Of a DNA stretch of 64,000 nucleotides, positions 9,301-18,741 are shown piece after piece. Origin of the DNA: Closterium sp. Naga37s-1 (taxonomy: Eukaryota; Streptophyta; Zygnematophyceae; Desmidiales; Closteriaceae); contig CANJKZ010000461.1 in NCBI GenBank assembly GCA_947471745.1, forward strand, positions 935,001 through 999,000, in the 5' to 3' direction. Each line of letters starts with the position of its first letter. Positions within the stretch are counted from its first letter, which is position 1. The notes beneath the pieces are model-generated. The model searched no databases and was not told where the DNA came from. It was given only the letters and a program-made list of their open reading frames with translations. The position numbers and the translations under genes were made by a program.

Positions 9301-11764
9301 CTGAGAGGGGGAAGAGGGGGGGGGGGGGGGGGAGGGGGGGGGTTGAAGGAGACAAGAGGAGGGAGGGACAGAATGAAAAACGATGGATGATGATGGGCAG
9401 AGGCACAAAGAGGAGAAGGGGAGCAGAATGTAGTAGAGAAATGATGAAAACGACAGGTGGAGACGGGTGGAGGGAAGGAAAGAGAGAAAGGGGCAAAGGA
9501 ATGCGTAGGGCAGCAAGGGCCTTAGGGAGCTGCTGAAGGGCCTTAGGGAGCTGCTGAAGGGCCTTAGGGAGCTGCTGAAGAGCACATGAAAGCCTGTGAA
9601 GCGTCCCAGCTCCCCTGACCTGCACCTCCCCTTAACCACTCTCTCCCTTATTGCATACCCCCTTGCACACAATGCAGCACATGCTTGCACCATCCGTTCC
9701 ATCACCCTGCCACCTCACTCCGCCACCTCAGCCCACAGCCACCCCACCCACCCAAAGTTCTCCGCCCCCAACAGGTCTCACATGGGCTTGCGTGCCAAGA
9801 GATTTTCTCCACCCTGCCTCACCGGATGCTGGTCTGCCTCGCCGGCTACCCTAACTTTGCACCAGTGATCGCATGCAAATCAGTGGTTCGCACTTTCAGC
9901 AACTCACCCAATGTTCTCCGCCCCTGACAGGTTCTGAAACGCCAGCCCGGCCACGCGGTACTCCAGCTGCTGCCCCCCTCGCGCCTAAAAACATGTGTGA
10001 AATAATCATTTTCGATTTCCCCCTACGAACTAACGGAAGATCTCACCCCACCACCACCTTACCCAATGTTCTCCGCCCCTGACAGGTTCTGGAACGCCAG
10101 CCCCGCCACGCGGTACTCCATCTGCTGCCCCCCCTCCGCCCCCCTGCTCCCCCTCACCCCGCCCTCCCCCCACACCCCTCTCCCCATCCCTCCTCCCCCT
10201 GCTTCCCCACCACTCCCCCATCCTCCTTCCACTCCTCCCCCTCCTTCTGCCACCCCCCCATCTATTCCTTCCCCTCCCGCATCAGGGGCGGCAGTAGGGG
10301 CGGCAGGAGGGGCGGCAGGAGGGGCGGCAGGGGCCATGATGAGGGCGGGGCCGCCACTGTTGCCGGGGTTGATGGCGGCGTCGATCTGAATGGCCAGCAG
10401 GTGGGCCACGCTATGCACGTATTGCGTGGGCTCAACCCGTGATACGACTCCCATGGTGATGCTGATGTTGTCCCCGCCTGGGGAGGTGGGAGGGTGGGAA
10501 GGTGGGAGGGTGGGAAGGTGGGAGGGTGGGAAGGTGGGAGGGTGGGAAGGTGGGAGGGTGGGAAGGTGGTGGTGGGGCATCAGAGCAGTACAGTACGGGA
10601 GAGGTGAGGTGGTGAAAGCGTCGATCTGGATGGCCAGCAGCTGGGCTGCGCTGTGCACGTACTGCTTATGCAATGCACTACTGACTCATGAAGTCATAAT
10701 AACCCATACCATTTGATGCTGTCACCGCCCCTACTAGCTTTAGCCTTGACTTTCCAGATGCACCCCATTCCCACACTCACGCACATACCTTGCGGGTATC
10801 CCACCACGGCGATCGACTCCTGCAGCAGCGGCACGTCCCCCAGCTCCAGCGACCGCATGCCCTCCCAGAACTCCTCGCTGTCCGCGCGCGCATCCCCGCT
10901 CCCCCCGCCGTTGATCCCCCCCTCCCCGCTCCCCACGCTCGCGGGGTCCTTTACCGAGAGCAGCGCCAGGTCGCAATCGTGTGCTACAGCTTCTACAGTA
11001 GCGAGGAACTTCTTATGGGATCCGTGCCTTCTAACGAGTACAAACGTGTGGTCCGCGACGACGTGCGCGCTCGTGAGGATGCGGCGGCCAGATACGACGA
11101 ATCCGGACCCGGTCACCTCGCGCTGCGGCTTGCTCTGCCAGGGAAGCCAGTAGTTAGGGCTGCTCGCGACGGCGAACACTTTAATTACGGAATCTAAAGC
11201 CGCCTCGCGATCGTCCGACATGCCGACTACTCCCGGAGTATGCTGGTGGTTCCCCGCGTTTCCCCCCGCGCCGTCCGCTGCTGCGGTGAAGCTCCTTGCG
11301 GCGTTCATGCCGAAGCTGGAGGTTCGGACGGGTGAGGAGAGGACCGAGGCTGCCGAACCTCGGTAGGTTTGAGGCCAGGTTCGGCATGGGAATGTGCCTT
11401 GCGGTTGTGATTGTAGCGGGGGCGCGGGGAAATCGTGCGGGGGGAAGGCGGAAGCGGACGGGGCTAGAATAGAAGGGATGGCGGAAGTCGGGGCGGAAGT
11501 GAGACGGGAAGGAGCGTCAGGCGCGCGCGGGGCGGAAGGGGGAATGCAGACGGCTGCGCGCGCGGGAAACGCAGACAGCGGAAGGGGAAGCGGCGGAGAG
11601 GGGGAGGGGGAGGCGAGAAGGCGGAGAGGGGCGGAAGGGGAAGTGGCGGAAGGTGCGGAGGCGCAAGAATGGCGGTGAATGGTGCGGAGGAGGAGGTAGG
11701 AGAAGCGGTAGGCGGAGGGCAGGCAGGCGGAGACTGTCCGCTCGCGCGCCAATGCCATCGCCAT
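6352..11764 (-). CDS. DEG10: DEG10-like trypsin-type serine protease (five exons, likely defective)
   Basis: The product is a Deg/HtrA protease, probably targeted to mitochondria or plastids: exon 1 starts with about 170 residues rich in Ala, Ser, Pro and Arg and poor in acids. Exons on the minus strand are 10789-11764, 10063-10477, 8982-9244, 7690-7817 and 6352-6555, all with GT-AG ends and agreeing phases. The triad is visible as TSAHVV (His about 234), HDCDLALL (Asp about 265) and [10 protein letters not shown] (Ser). A PDZ-like part follows, then VPAQQFD and [14 protein letters not shown], as in Arabidopsis DEG10. Three things are odd. Exon 2 carries about 75 low-complexity residues after the Ser motif, which could be an unspliced intron. 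A TGA at 6439-6441 sits where the family has Trp (GPD[17 protein letters not shown]). The family's last exon or exons are not found downstream. The gene may therefore be a recent pseudogene or a local copy. Confidence 0.85.
6556..7170 (-). repeat. Extra tandem copies of DEG10 exon 5
   Basis: Upstream of exon 5 (on the minus strand) lie three more copies of its first part, near 6681-6793, 6927-7025 and 7100-7170. Each starts after a CAG with the ATCCCAGC-like sequence or the CCAGCGCAGCAGTT core (product VPAQQFD or VPAQKFD), and two keep SYxxFAxLVFV. They are separated by G-rich, purine-rich spacers such as 6560-6655. The copies decay away from exon 5. They look like local duplications spanning an intron-exon junction. 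Confidence 0.8.
7262..7620 (-). repeat. Partial copies of the 3' half of DEG10 exon 4
   Basis: Two segments near 7262-7310 and 7560-7610 match the end of exon 4 on the minus strand (product [11 protein letters not shown] or close variants). Each is followed by the exon 4 donor region. The intact exon is at 7690-7817. Confidence 0.75.
7915..8330 (-). repeat. Four extra copies of the 5' half of DEG10 exon 4
   Basis: The exon start TCATGTTCCGCAAG (product MFRK) with its CAG acceptor recurs at copies ending near 7957, 8083, 8178 and 8325, besides the intact exon ending at 7817. Several keep the reading [13 protein letters not shown] before turning into purine-rich spacer. Copy spacing is about 95-150 bp. 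Confidence 0.82.
8400..8981 (-). repeat. Decayed copies of the 3' end of DEG10 exon 3
   Basis: Words from the end of exon 3, such as CACTCACTGGAGCCGTCATT, GGCGATGGGAAC and CGCAGCCAGC, recur about every 150 bases in this stretch, along with CTCAACAACGACTC from the adjoining intron. About four degenerate copies precede the intact exon end at 8982. None keeps a useful reading frame. Confidence 0.65.
9508..9580 (+). repeat. 21-bp tandem repeat, three copies
   Basis: Three consecutive near-identical units of AGGGCCTTAGGGAGCTGCTG plus A lie in the intron between DEG10 exons 2 and 3. No function is suggested. Confidence 0.85.
9751..9985 (-). repeat. Two extra copies of the end of DEG10 exon 2
   Basis: The exon 2 end (product [14 protein letters not shown], then a GT donor) at 10063-10133 recurs at 9907-9972 with almost the same sequence, its own CAG acceptor and its own GTGAGT donor. 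A weaker copy lies at 9751-9776 (NLLGAENFG-like). If spliced, the nearer copy would duplicate about 20 residues. Confidence 0.8.
10483..10570 (+). repeat. 16-bp G-rich tandem repeat
   Basis: About five and a half units of GGTGGGAGGGTGGGAA lie in the intron between DEG10 exons 1 and 2. Runs of three G with short spacers make it a G-quadruplex candidate on the plus strand, the non-template strand being opposite to the gene's sense. Confidence 0.85.
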
Positions 11765-12331
11765 GATGAATTAATGCTGCGGTATTTTATCCCCGGTATA
11801 AGATAGCTCGGAACTATTCTAGGCGAGGTGCTCCAATGGGTCGACGAATGGCTAGAACCGAGGTTTCTAACGAGAAGAATCTGAGGCTTAGAAACGAGGT
11901 TTCTAACAAGAAGAAACTCAAGGAAACGGAATCGAAGGGATGGATCTACAAATGTCGCGAACTCTGTCGACTAAGATATTCCTCCCGCGGCTGTCACTTG
12001 TGCTGTCAACTATTGAGATACTTCTCCTGCGGCTGTCACTGCGGTTTTCACTGCTGCTGTTTTGGTTCATCGCGAAGGGTATCGAGCTTGAATCTGTTCT
12101 TAATCAGACCCAGTCAGTAGAACCCTTCGTTTTAAGAACGCTGCCTGCCCTTGGGCGCTAAGCCCTGCTCAGATCCGCTTGCACCGAGACACACTAAGGA
12201 AAAGCGCTACCACCGAGAATCCAAGGAACAAGCGGCTTGAGGATCGCGGAGCAATATACGGACGACTGCGGAGCTGAATCCGTTGGTTCTCTCCACTCCG
12301 CTCCCTGCTCCTTGCTTTCACGGAGGGATAA
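11765..12331. other. Upstream region of the DEG10-like gene, no gene seen
   Basis: This stretch should hold the DEG10 promoter, as the ATG is at 11762-11764 on the minus strand. A TATA-poor start region with TTATACCGGGGATAAAATAC on the minus strand lies just upstream of the ATG. A GAGGTTTCTAACGAGAAG / GAGGTTTCTAACAAGAAG pair near 11860 and 11896 is a short tandem duplication. No other gene is recognised. Confidence 0.45.
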
Positions 12332-12665
12332 GGGCGTGGAACCTTTGCAGCCGGTTGCGGAAACCGGTTGCAGAGTTGCGCGACTCAGGGTGGTTACCGA
12401 CGTCGGGCAATGTTCGCAATTTCGGCTAACGAAATCCCGAAAGTGGTTTGCGCAATTCGCCACGGAACTGCATCGGGGTCTCAGGAGTTCGGAGTCGGAA
12501 CACCCTGCATTCTATTTGCCAATGGGTTGCGCATGCCATGTGAAGGCCAAACGAACGATGTCGCAATCCACGTTCCAGAACTATCTTGGGTTGCGTTACC
12601 TGATTTTCGCTGAAACCGCAACTCTCGAACTGGTTTCCGCAACCAGCTGCAAATGTTCCACGCCC
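12332..12665. mobile_element. MITE-like element with ~49-bp inverted repeats
   Basis: The arm at 12332-12379 (starts GGGCGTGGAAC, contains GGTTGCGGAAACC) matches the reverse complement of 12617-12665 at most positions. The arms enclose about 240 bases without a gene. The size and structure fit a small non-autonomous DNA transposon or a foldback. I cannot define a target-site duplication. Confidence 0.6.
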
Positions 12666-12675
12666 CAAGGACGAT

Positions 12676-13326
12676 GGCCCTGTTCGACAGGCTAACACCG
12701 ACGGCTGCGGAATCCTCGCAGCTCTTTCGTTTTCACATTTTTCCCACGGTCAGCCCGTAAAATGGGCGAATGGGGCTTTAACCCCCACTAACCTGTTGGC
12801 AGAGTGTTAGCCTGTCGAACGCACCCGATAATTGACCCCTTCGCCCTCTCAGAAATAACCGCGAGCCTTCCCGCACGGGCAAAGGTCTAGCCCTCGCCTA
12901 GCCTAACCCTCGCCCCCCAAAAGTGGGGTTTGCCAAAGGGCTCGCCAAGTGTTTGGAGTGGGAGGAACACCCACTCCGTGGACCCTAAAATAGGTCCTTC
13001 TGAACCTGTTTGGTTAGAAAAATTCCTAATCGAGGCCAGGTCTCGCTACCCCTCTCAACCGAACCCCAGACACAATTACGTATGCCTTTTTTTTTTCCGG
13101 CGTTGTTACCCAGACCCCTTTGGAGAGCGGCCCAAACTTTTCTACTGTGCCAGCCTAAAGGCAGGTTGAAGGGGGCTGGCAGCTTCGCCTTGTGGGCCCC
13201 GCTACTTCCGACCCCTACTCACGAAGCTTCAGCGGTCGATCAGCTCGGAGAAGGTGCGATGAACCCTCCTCTTAACACTAGCCTAACACTCGCCTTTTGC
13301 AGAGTGTTAGCCTGTCGAACAGGGCC
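12676..13326. mobile_element. Small element with 23-bp perfect inverted repeats
   Basis: The 23 bases at 12676-12698 (start GGCCCTGTTCGACAGG) are the exact reverse complement of 13304-13326. GAT stands on both outer sides (12673-12675 and 13327-13329), a possible 3-bp target duplication. A third copy of the inner 17 bases lies at 12806-12822 in the right-arm orientation, so the element may contain a nested or incomplete relative. No coding region is seen inside. It abuts the inverted-repeat element on its left. Confidence 0.65.
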
Positions 13327-13799
13327 GATATGTAGGTGGTACAGAAAGCACCTCGTTTTCCTCGAGTGAAATGACCGTTCCCTTCCCCCCGCCCGCCATA
13401 ACGGCAAACGACGGGTTGATAGAACCGTTTGACTTGGTGAAACTCGAACGCGCAAAGGAGTGGTTCAAGAAGAGAAAGGGGCACGGACATACGTGACTCT
13501 ACTCAAACAGACTGACGATACAATGAAGGTGAGGGGACTTTATAGGGGAAACCCCAGCTAGGCCCGGACGTCTGGTAGATAGAGCACGGAAGAGTGGCGA
13601 GTGGTGTGAGGGCGGCTCGGGAATGGTTTGGGATGATATACCTCAGCCGACAGAAACCCCCGCCCAATTTCGCGGTTGCGATAGGACAAGGGGGGGCCTC
13701 GGGACTGACGAACTCCTGACGACCTAGGGTGGCAAACTGGGGCGAGCTCCGGGACCTCCCGGCCACTGGAGGCCTCGGGAATGTCGACAATCTGACGAC

Positions 13800-13881
13800 C
13801 TCGGGTTTCGCTGAGAGAAACCCGAGAAGGATATCTCAGCGGACAAGAAATCGCAGCTCGACACGTCGAGCCGCGATTTCT
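13800..13881. repeat. Cluster of hairpins at the left side of the Crypton-like element
   Basis: Three inverted repeats are packed here. CTCGGGTTT pairs with AAACCCGAG (13800-13808 with 13818-13826). CGCTGAGA pairs with TCTCAGCG (13809-13816 with 13834-13841). A 17-base arm starting AGAAATCGC at 13846-13862 pairs with 13865-13881 with one mismatch and a two-base loop. Confidence 0.85.
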
Positions 13882-13983
13882 GCCACGCGGCCGAGCAGGG
13901 ACGATCACTACCGTCCCTTATAATCGCGGGGTGCCACGACGGCCACGTCGCGGCCACGCGTCACACCACGGGTCATTTTTTCT

Positions 13984-14220
13984 GCGCGGGAAAATCCCGC
14001 GCCCATTATAAAAAGTCGGCGACGTCCACGCGGCGAACCCGGACTAGCTAGTGTACGTACAGGTGTCGAGCAAGTACGGATCCAGATATCGCGGGAATCA
14101 ATTTCCCGCCTTGTTAAGGAATGTCGGTGTCGCCCATAGATCCAACACCCAGGGAATGTCGGCGTCGATCAACGGGATGACACGCTGTAGTGCACACGTC
14201 GATAACTGATGCGCGGGAAA
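13984..14220 (+). promoter_or_regulatory. E2F-like palindromes and TATA box upstream of the recombinase gene
   Basis: GCGCGGGAAAATCCCGCGC at 13984-14002 is an inverted repeat holding a GCGGGAAA/TTTCCCGC-type E2F site. TATAAAAA follows at 14007-14014. A second inverted repeat, GCGGGAATCAATTTCCCGC, lies at 14091-14109 and another GCGGGAAA at 14213-14220. E2F factors drive S-phase genes through TTTCCCGC sites, so S-phase expression of the recombinase is plausible. This is inference from motifs only. Confidence 0.55.
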
Positions 14221-14997
14221 GCAGGCCGATACGGCATTTCAGGAGAGTTGAACAAGTGATTGGACGAGACCACGTGGCGCGCGCGCAATCCACCGTGGAA
14301 TGGCCCCGGCGGGGAGGTCAATGAGTGCAGAGCGGCGTGACTCTAGACATGCACAGACGTTGGCACGTCAGACACAGGCATAGCGGCGCACGCAAAGAGG
14401 GCTGCGTGGAGCGCGTCAGGTGCGGAGTCGCTCGCAACCATACCCCTCCTTGACCGGGCGCAAGGTCCCCATTCTGCCAGTCTGTTTTTGTTCATTCCCT
14501 CGTTTTGCATGCGCTCTGTGGCACTTCGTTTTTTTTACGCGACCCACAACATCTTCACGCGTACATGTTACTCGGCGCCGACCATACGATTTCGTCGGTA
14601 CAACTCGCGTCGACCCGGCTGAGACGAAGCAGGTCGGTATTTAGTTAGGCTCATTCGGTCGTCGACGTCGCCGTGGAGGTTTTAGGGATTCATATCGTAA
14701 AGTAGGCATAGAATCAACAGCTTTACCGACCAGCCAAGGCGGGTTTACAGAACCTAACTGAGTCGGCGACGCATGGCCAGAGGACGGCCTAGTGCCCAAC
14801 AGCCGCAACCCATCCCACCCCCTGCCGATTCTGTAGACGCCGACATCAAAGCGCAGCTGGAACGACTCGAGCTCGCCGCTGAGATAGAAGCACTCGCGAC
14901 GCATAGGGCGTACACCGCACCCGTAATTCAATACCGTCTCTGGTGGTCCAACCTTTACCTCGCATACGGCCGAAGGTAGAGCAACATACGAGCGGCC

Positions 14998-17900
14998 ATG
15001 GCCGACGTCGACATGTGCGATGTCGGTGCCCCAACCGACCACAATCTGTCCTCTGCCGCCGAAGAGACGCTGAAGTTGCTATACGATCTTGACAAACTGG
15101 CTCAGATTCCCGAAGGGGAGTACACCAAGGACATACCGAAACCGCCGATAGGGGAGTTTACGAAGAAGTCGACCCCGAGGCCGGATGGGCAGCCTGGACC
15201 TTCGTCGGTGCCGGCAGGCGCGGAAAACCAAGGTGATGACGACGACGACGACGAGGAAGAGAGCGACGACGAATTCGACGACCGTCCTCCGCGTAGCACG
15301 AATCCGCGCACCTTGGAAGAACGCCTTAGGCGGGAGTATGAATACATACATGACATGCTCGAACAGGACGAGGACGAGGACGAGCAGAACATGGCGGTGC
15401 CACGCGAACAGTGGAAGTCGACAGACTTCGTAGTGGACGACATGGTGTACTCCAGCATCGACGTGCTCGTCATGGACGCCCTACGCCACCTACAAACCTT
15501 GGAGAAAAATAGCACGCTCAGGCTGTACACATCGTTCATCTACCACTACAAGAAGTGGGCGGCTAGGATGCTGAAGCTGATACACGACAAGCTACCCCAT
15601 GAGCACCGACTTAGGCACATCGACGAGATCGGCCACTACATCCGCGCCAACAAGAAAAAGGATTGGTGCAACGAGGCCGAGGTCCCCCGACGGTACATCT
15701 GGCTGCACGGCCCTAGGGTCACCGAAACCCGCCTGCGCGCGTACGTGAAGCAGATGAGCCGTGAGTGTAACCTCATTGTTGACCATACCGAGAAGGGGAA
15801 CGAGGCCACGGCGGTGGGATCGACAACGGTGCACACGATCCTCGGGCGCATAAAGGCATGCCAGATGGCAGCGAGGGTGGAGGCGACGCTGTACCGGGAG
15901 AAGGAGCTGGGCATCATGAGGGAGATCTCGGTGGTCAGATCGGAGGTGCGGTTCAACGTCCGCACCAAGAACGAGAGGGACGTCAAGTAAGTTGGTCGAC
16001 ACCGCCACCCTCAGTCCTCATCAAGCTGAAGTCGACGCCGCACCAACTAACTATACCCTGTGGCTTTGTGTTCAGGAATTGCGCCGACCGTCGACGCGGC
16101 ACCATCGGCGATACCTATACCGCCGAACAGTTCCGCCAGATCATGATGAAGGTGCTGCCGACATGGGCGGCGGCGGCGTGGAACCCGCGGGCAACTACTC
16201 CGTCGCAGACGCTGTGGAGATTCCTGCTCGTCAAGGTGCTCACGCTACTCTCCCACCACTCTCTCCTGCGCGGCGCCAGCATCCGCGAGATCACGCTCCC
16301 CGACGTCTTCTGGCGAGCACCTCGTCGGTGAACCCGGATAGCCAGCCTGTCGTCATGGTGATCGCCGCGCGTAACTCGAAGACTTCCAAGGATGCCCGTC
16401 TTCAGCAGAGCTACGTGGCGCGACACCTGGAAGCAGAGTTGTGCGCCGTCGGCGAGACCGGCCTGTGGTTGCACTTCATCCTCGACCAGATCGGTCAGTT
16501 CTCCGGCGTCGACTTCCTTCCGCCGCTTGACACCACTGAACGCGAACGCTGGTACAAGAAGCATCTCTTCTTCGCCAAAAACGACAAGGAGCAAGACGAG
16601 CTCCCCGCCGCCAGCCACCAACGTTGGACTCGACAGATGTGGACGACCAACAAGGTGTTCTGCAAAAGGAACGTGCACGCCGCCCGCGCCGGAGGTGCGC
16701 AGGAGCTAGCCATCGATGGGACGCCGCGCGCCGAGATCGCCGAGCTGGGACACTGGGCTCTCGACAAGATGACGCGTGCGTACATCACGGCCATTCCCGT
16801 GGGGGTGGTGATGCGGAAGGCCGGCTACTCGGGATTCAAGCAAGACTACTTCTTGGGGCGCAGCAGGGTCCCGCCTTCCAAAAAACTCCAGGACATCCTC
16901 GCCGAGCACATCTTCCCCGGCGTGGATGCTATGCTGCGCGATGTATGTTAAGCGACGCCGACAATGTCATTCAGTCGCCATGGCATAGTTGGCTGCCCAA
17001 CACCCTACTAACCCACACCACTTGCCGACTTGCAGGCGGAAACGCGTGCTGTCAACGGGAGCGACGCCGACAAAGCCGCTGTGCACTTCTTGCGCACCCT
17101 CCTGATGTTCCGACGCATCGTCGCTGAGGACCTCGCGGTGAAGCTCGTCCGCACACCGTGGCACCCGTACGTCCAAGGTTCCAAGCTCTGCCGGATTGCC
17201 CTCTTCCAGCACTGGGCGAAGAAGGTCGAGTCCGTCGACACCGAGACGATCAAAAAGCGCCGGGACCCGACACAGATTCAGCCAGAGGTGAGGTGCCGAC
17301 TTTGTCGTGGTAGTTCAAATACCGGTGAATTCTGAACTCTTGTCGCCTTTCCTCATACCATTGCAGGAAATCTCCGTCCGCATGGACACCCAGTATCACA
17401 ACATGTCCCTCAAGGAGGCGCTGAAGAAGGAGATAGAGCGCTCCGCGCTCGAGAAGCTCGACCTTCACGAGAAGATCGAGATGCAAAACGACACCATCGC
17501 GTCGCTCACCGCCGAGCTTGCTCGACTCGCCGAGGCACTCCGTGTGTCAGACGCACGGAGAGTGCCGGAGTCTCCGCCGTCGGCGACCGAGCAAGCTCCG
17601 AGCGAGGGTGGCTCCACGGACTCGGCCAACACGGGAGCCGGAGCCAAGGGAGGGGATGCGAAACCCCCGCCACCCCCTCAGACGGGAGAGGAGGCTAGTT
17701 ACGAGCTCAACGTGGTGCAACCTTGGCGGGAGGCAAAGACCGTGCGGGACGCTTGGCGCCTCTGGAACTCCGCCACCGCCAATGACACCCGTCGTCTTTG
17801 CGACAGGGTCGCCGAGCCGGGGTTCATCGACCGCCACACCCTCCTCAGAGGCGCGACGCAGGGTGCACTCAACATGAGGGTGCGCCGCATGCTGAAGGCC

Positions 17901-18269
17901 ATGGATGCGGTGCGCCAGCTACGCTCGAGCGACGGCGATGCCGACACAGAAGCTGTGGTCGATGCACTGAACAAGATCGCGGCACCAGGCATTGGGACCT
18001 TCTGCGATGCCCTCACAGTGCTCAACCCGGGAGCGGCACCGACGATGTCCAAAGCGGCTGGTATGGGCGTCAAGGGGCTTGCCCCCAAGGTGGTCTCGAA
18101 GCTACGCCTCGCCTGTGCGCTGGTGGCGCTCGAGCTGAAGCCGAGGACTTGGGTCGCCCGCCTGTTTCCAGACACCTGGGAGGAGCAGATGCCGAAGACC
18201 GAGGCCGACTTGGCCAAGCAGACCGCACCTGCGCAGCGTCCTCCGACGAAGCGCAAGAAATCGGCATAA
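14998..18269 (+). CDS. Crypton-type tyrosine recombinase with GCR1_C-like domain (four exons)
   Basis: The product is predicted to cut and rejoin DNA as a tyrosine recombinase and so move the element. Exons are 14998-15986, 16076-16942, 17036-17287 and 17367-18269; donors and acceptors are canonical and phases agree. Exon 1 encodes an acidic stretch, then a core-binding-like helix region (near 15523-15574, YTSFIYHYKKWA). Exon 2 shows the fungal Ndc10/Crypton pattern: LLRGASIRE with catalytic Arg at 16269-16271, NVHAARAGGA with HxxR at 16676-16687, GHW at 16748-16756 and RAYITAIP with Tyr at 16781-16783, then the typical YFLGRSRVPPSKKL and IFPGVD. Exon 3 matches the family's following helical part. 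Exon 4 has a coiled coil, a TVRDAWRLW...RVRRML segment like GCR1_C, and a basic tail ending PTKRKKSA. The frame changes once near 16.3 kb, between LPDVF and PVVMVIA, so this copy may be inactive or have an unusual splice. ATG 14998 has a good GCCATGG context. An upstream frame at 14773-14979 ends in TAG. Confidence 0.78.
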
Positions 18270-18741
18270 TGATCCCCCGGTGCATGTGTGTTTGCCCGCC
18301 TTGATGATGCTGTAATAGTGGTCGACTTTAACGTGCTGTACTGCTGATATCGTTCTAGAAGTCGGAGAACCCTAAACACGAACATGTATGATACAAAAAT
18401 TCTAAATGCGGCCAGTCGCCGCCCATCATACTACCCGCATATACTTTCATACATCGGACTCCAACATAAACGCCGACATGGTTCATCGCCGAGTACAATT
18501 CATGATTCAGGTCGACATCGCCGACTGCACAACCAAAAAGTCACATGCACTATCTACAAGTTACATGCACTCCCGAAGCTAACATGCACTACCAAAAAGT
18601 TACAGCCAACAAGAGACCTACGCAATCACAAACGAAAAGCAAGCACAACGAAAATCAAACATAACGAAAACTACACAGTCGACGCCGCCCATACCAGGCC
18701 ACCCTAGCAACCAGACCGCCCATGGCAGCATGTGATGCCGA
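18270..18741. other. Convergent spacer between the two Crypton-like genes
   Basis: This 3'-to-3' spacer should hold both polyadenylation regions. It is AT-richer than the genes and contains a short tandem motif, ACATGCAC followed by TACCAAAAAGTTACA or variants, near 18540-18605. No gene is seen. Confidence 0.6.

Noticed and set aside
10059-10673. A separate gene for the GNSGGP-containing frame
   Set aside because: It joins exon 1 of the DEG10-like gene in phase through a clear donor at 10788 and acceptor at 10478.
14773-14979. Start of the recombinase gene at 14773
   Set aside because: This frame ends at a TAG before 14998, which has a better ATG context. I keep it only as a possible upstream frame.
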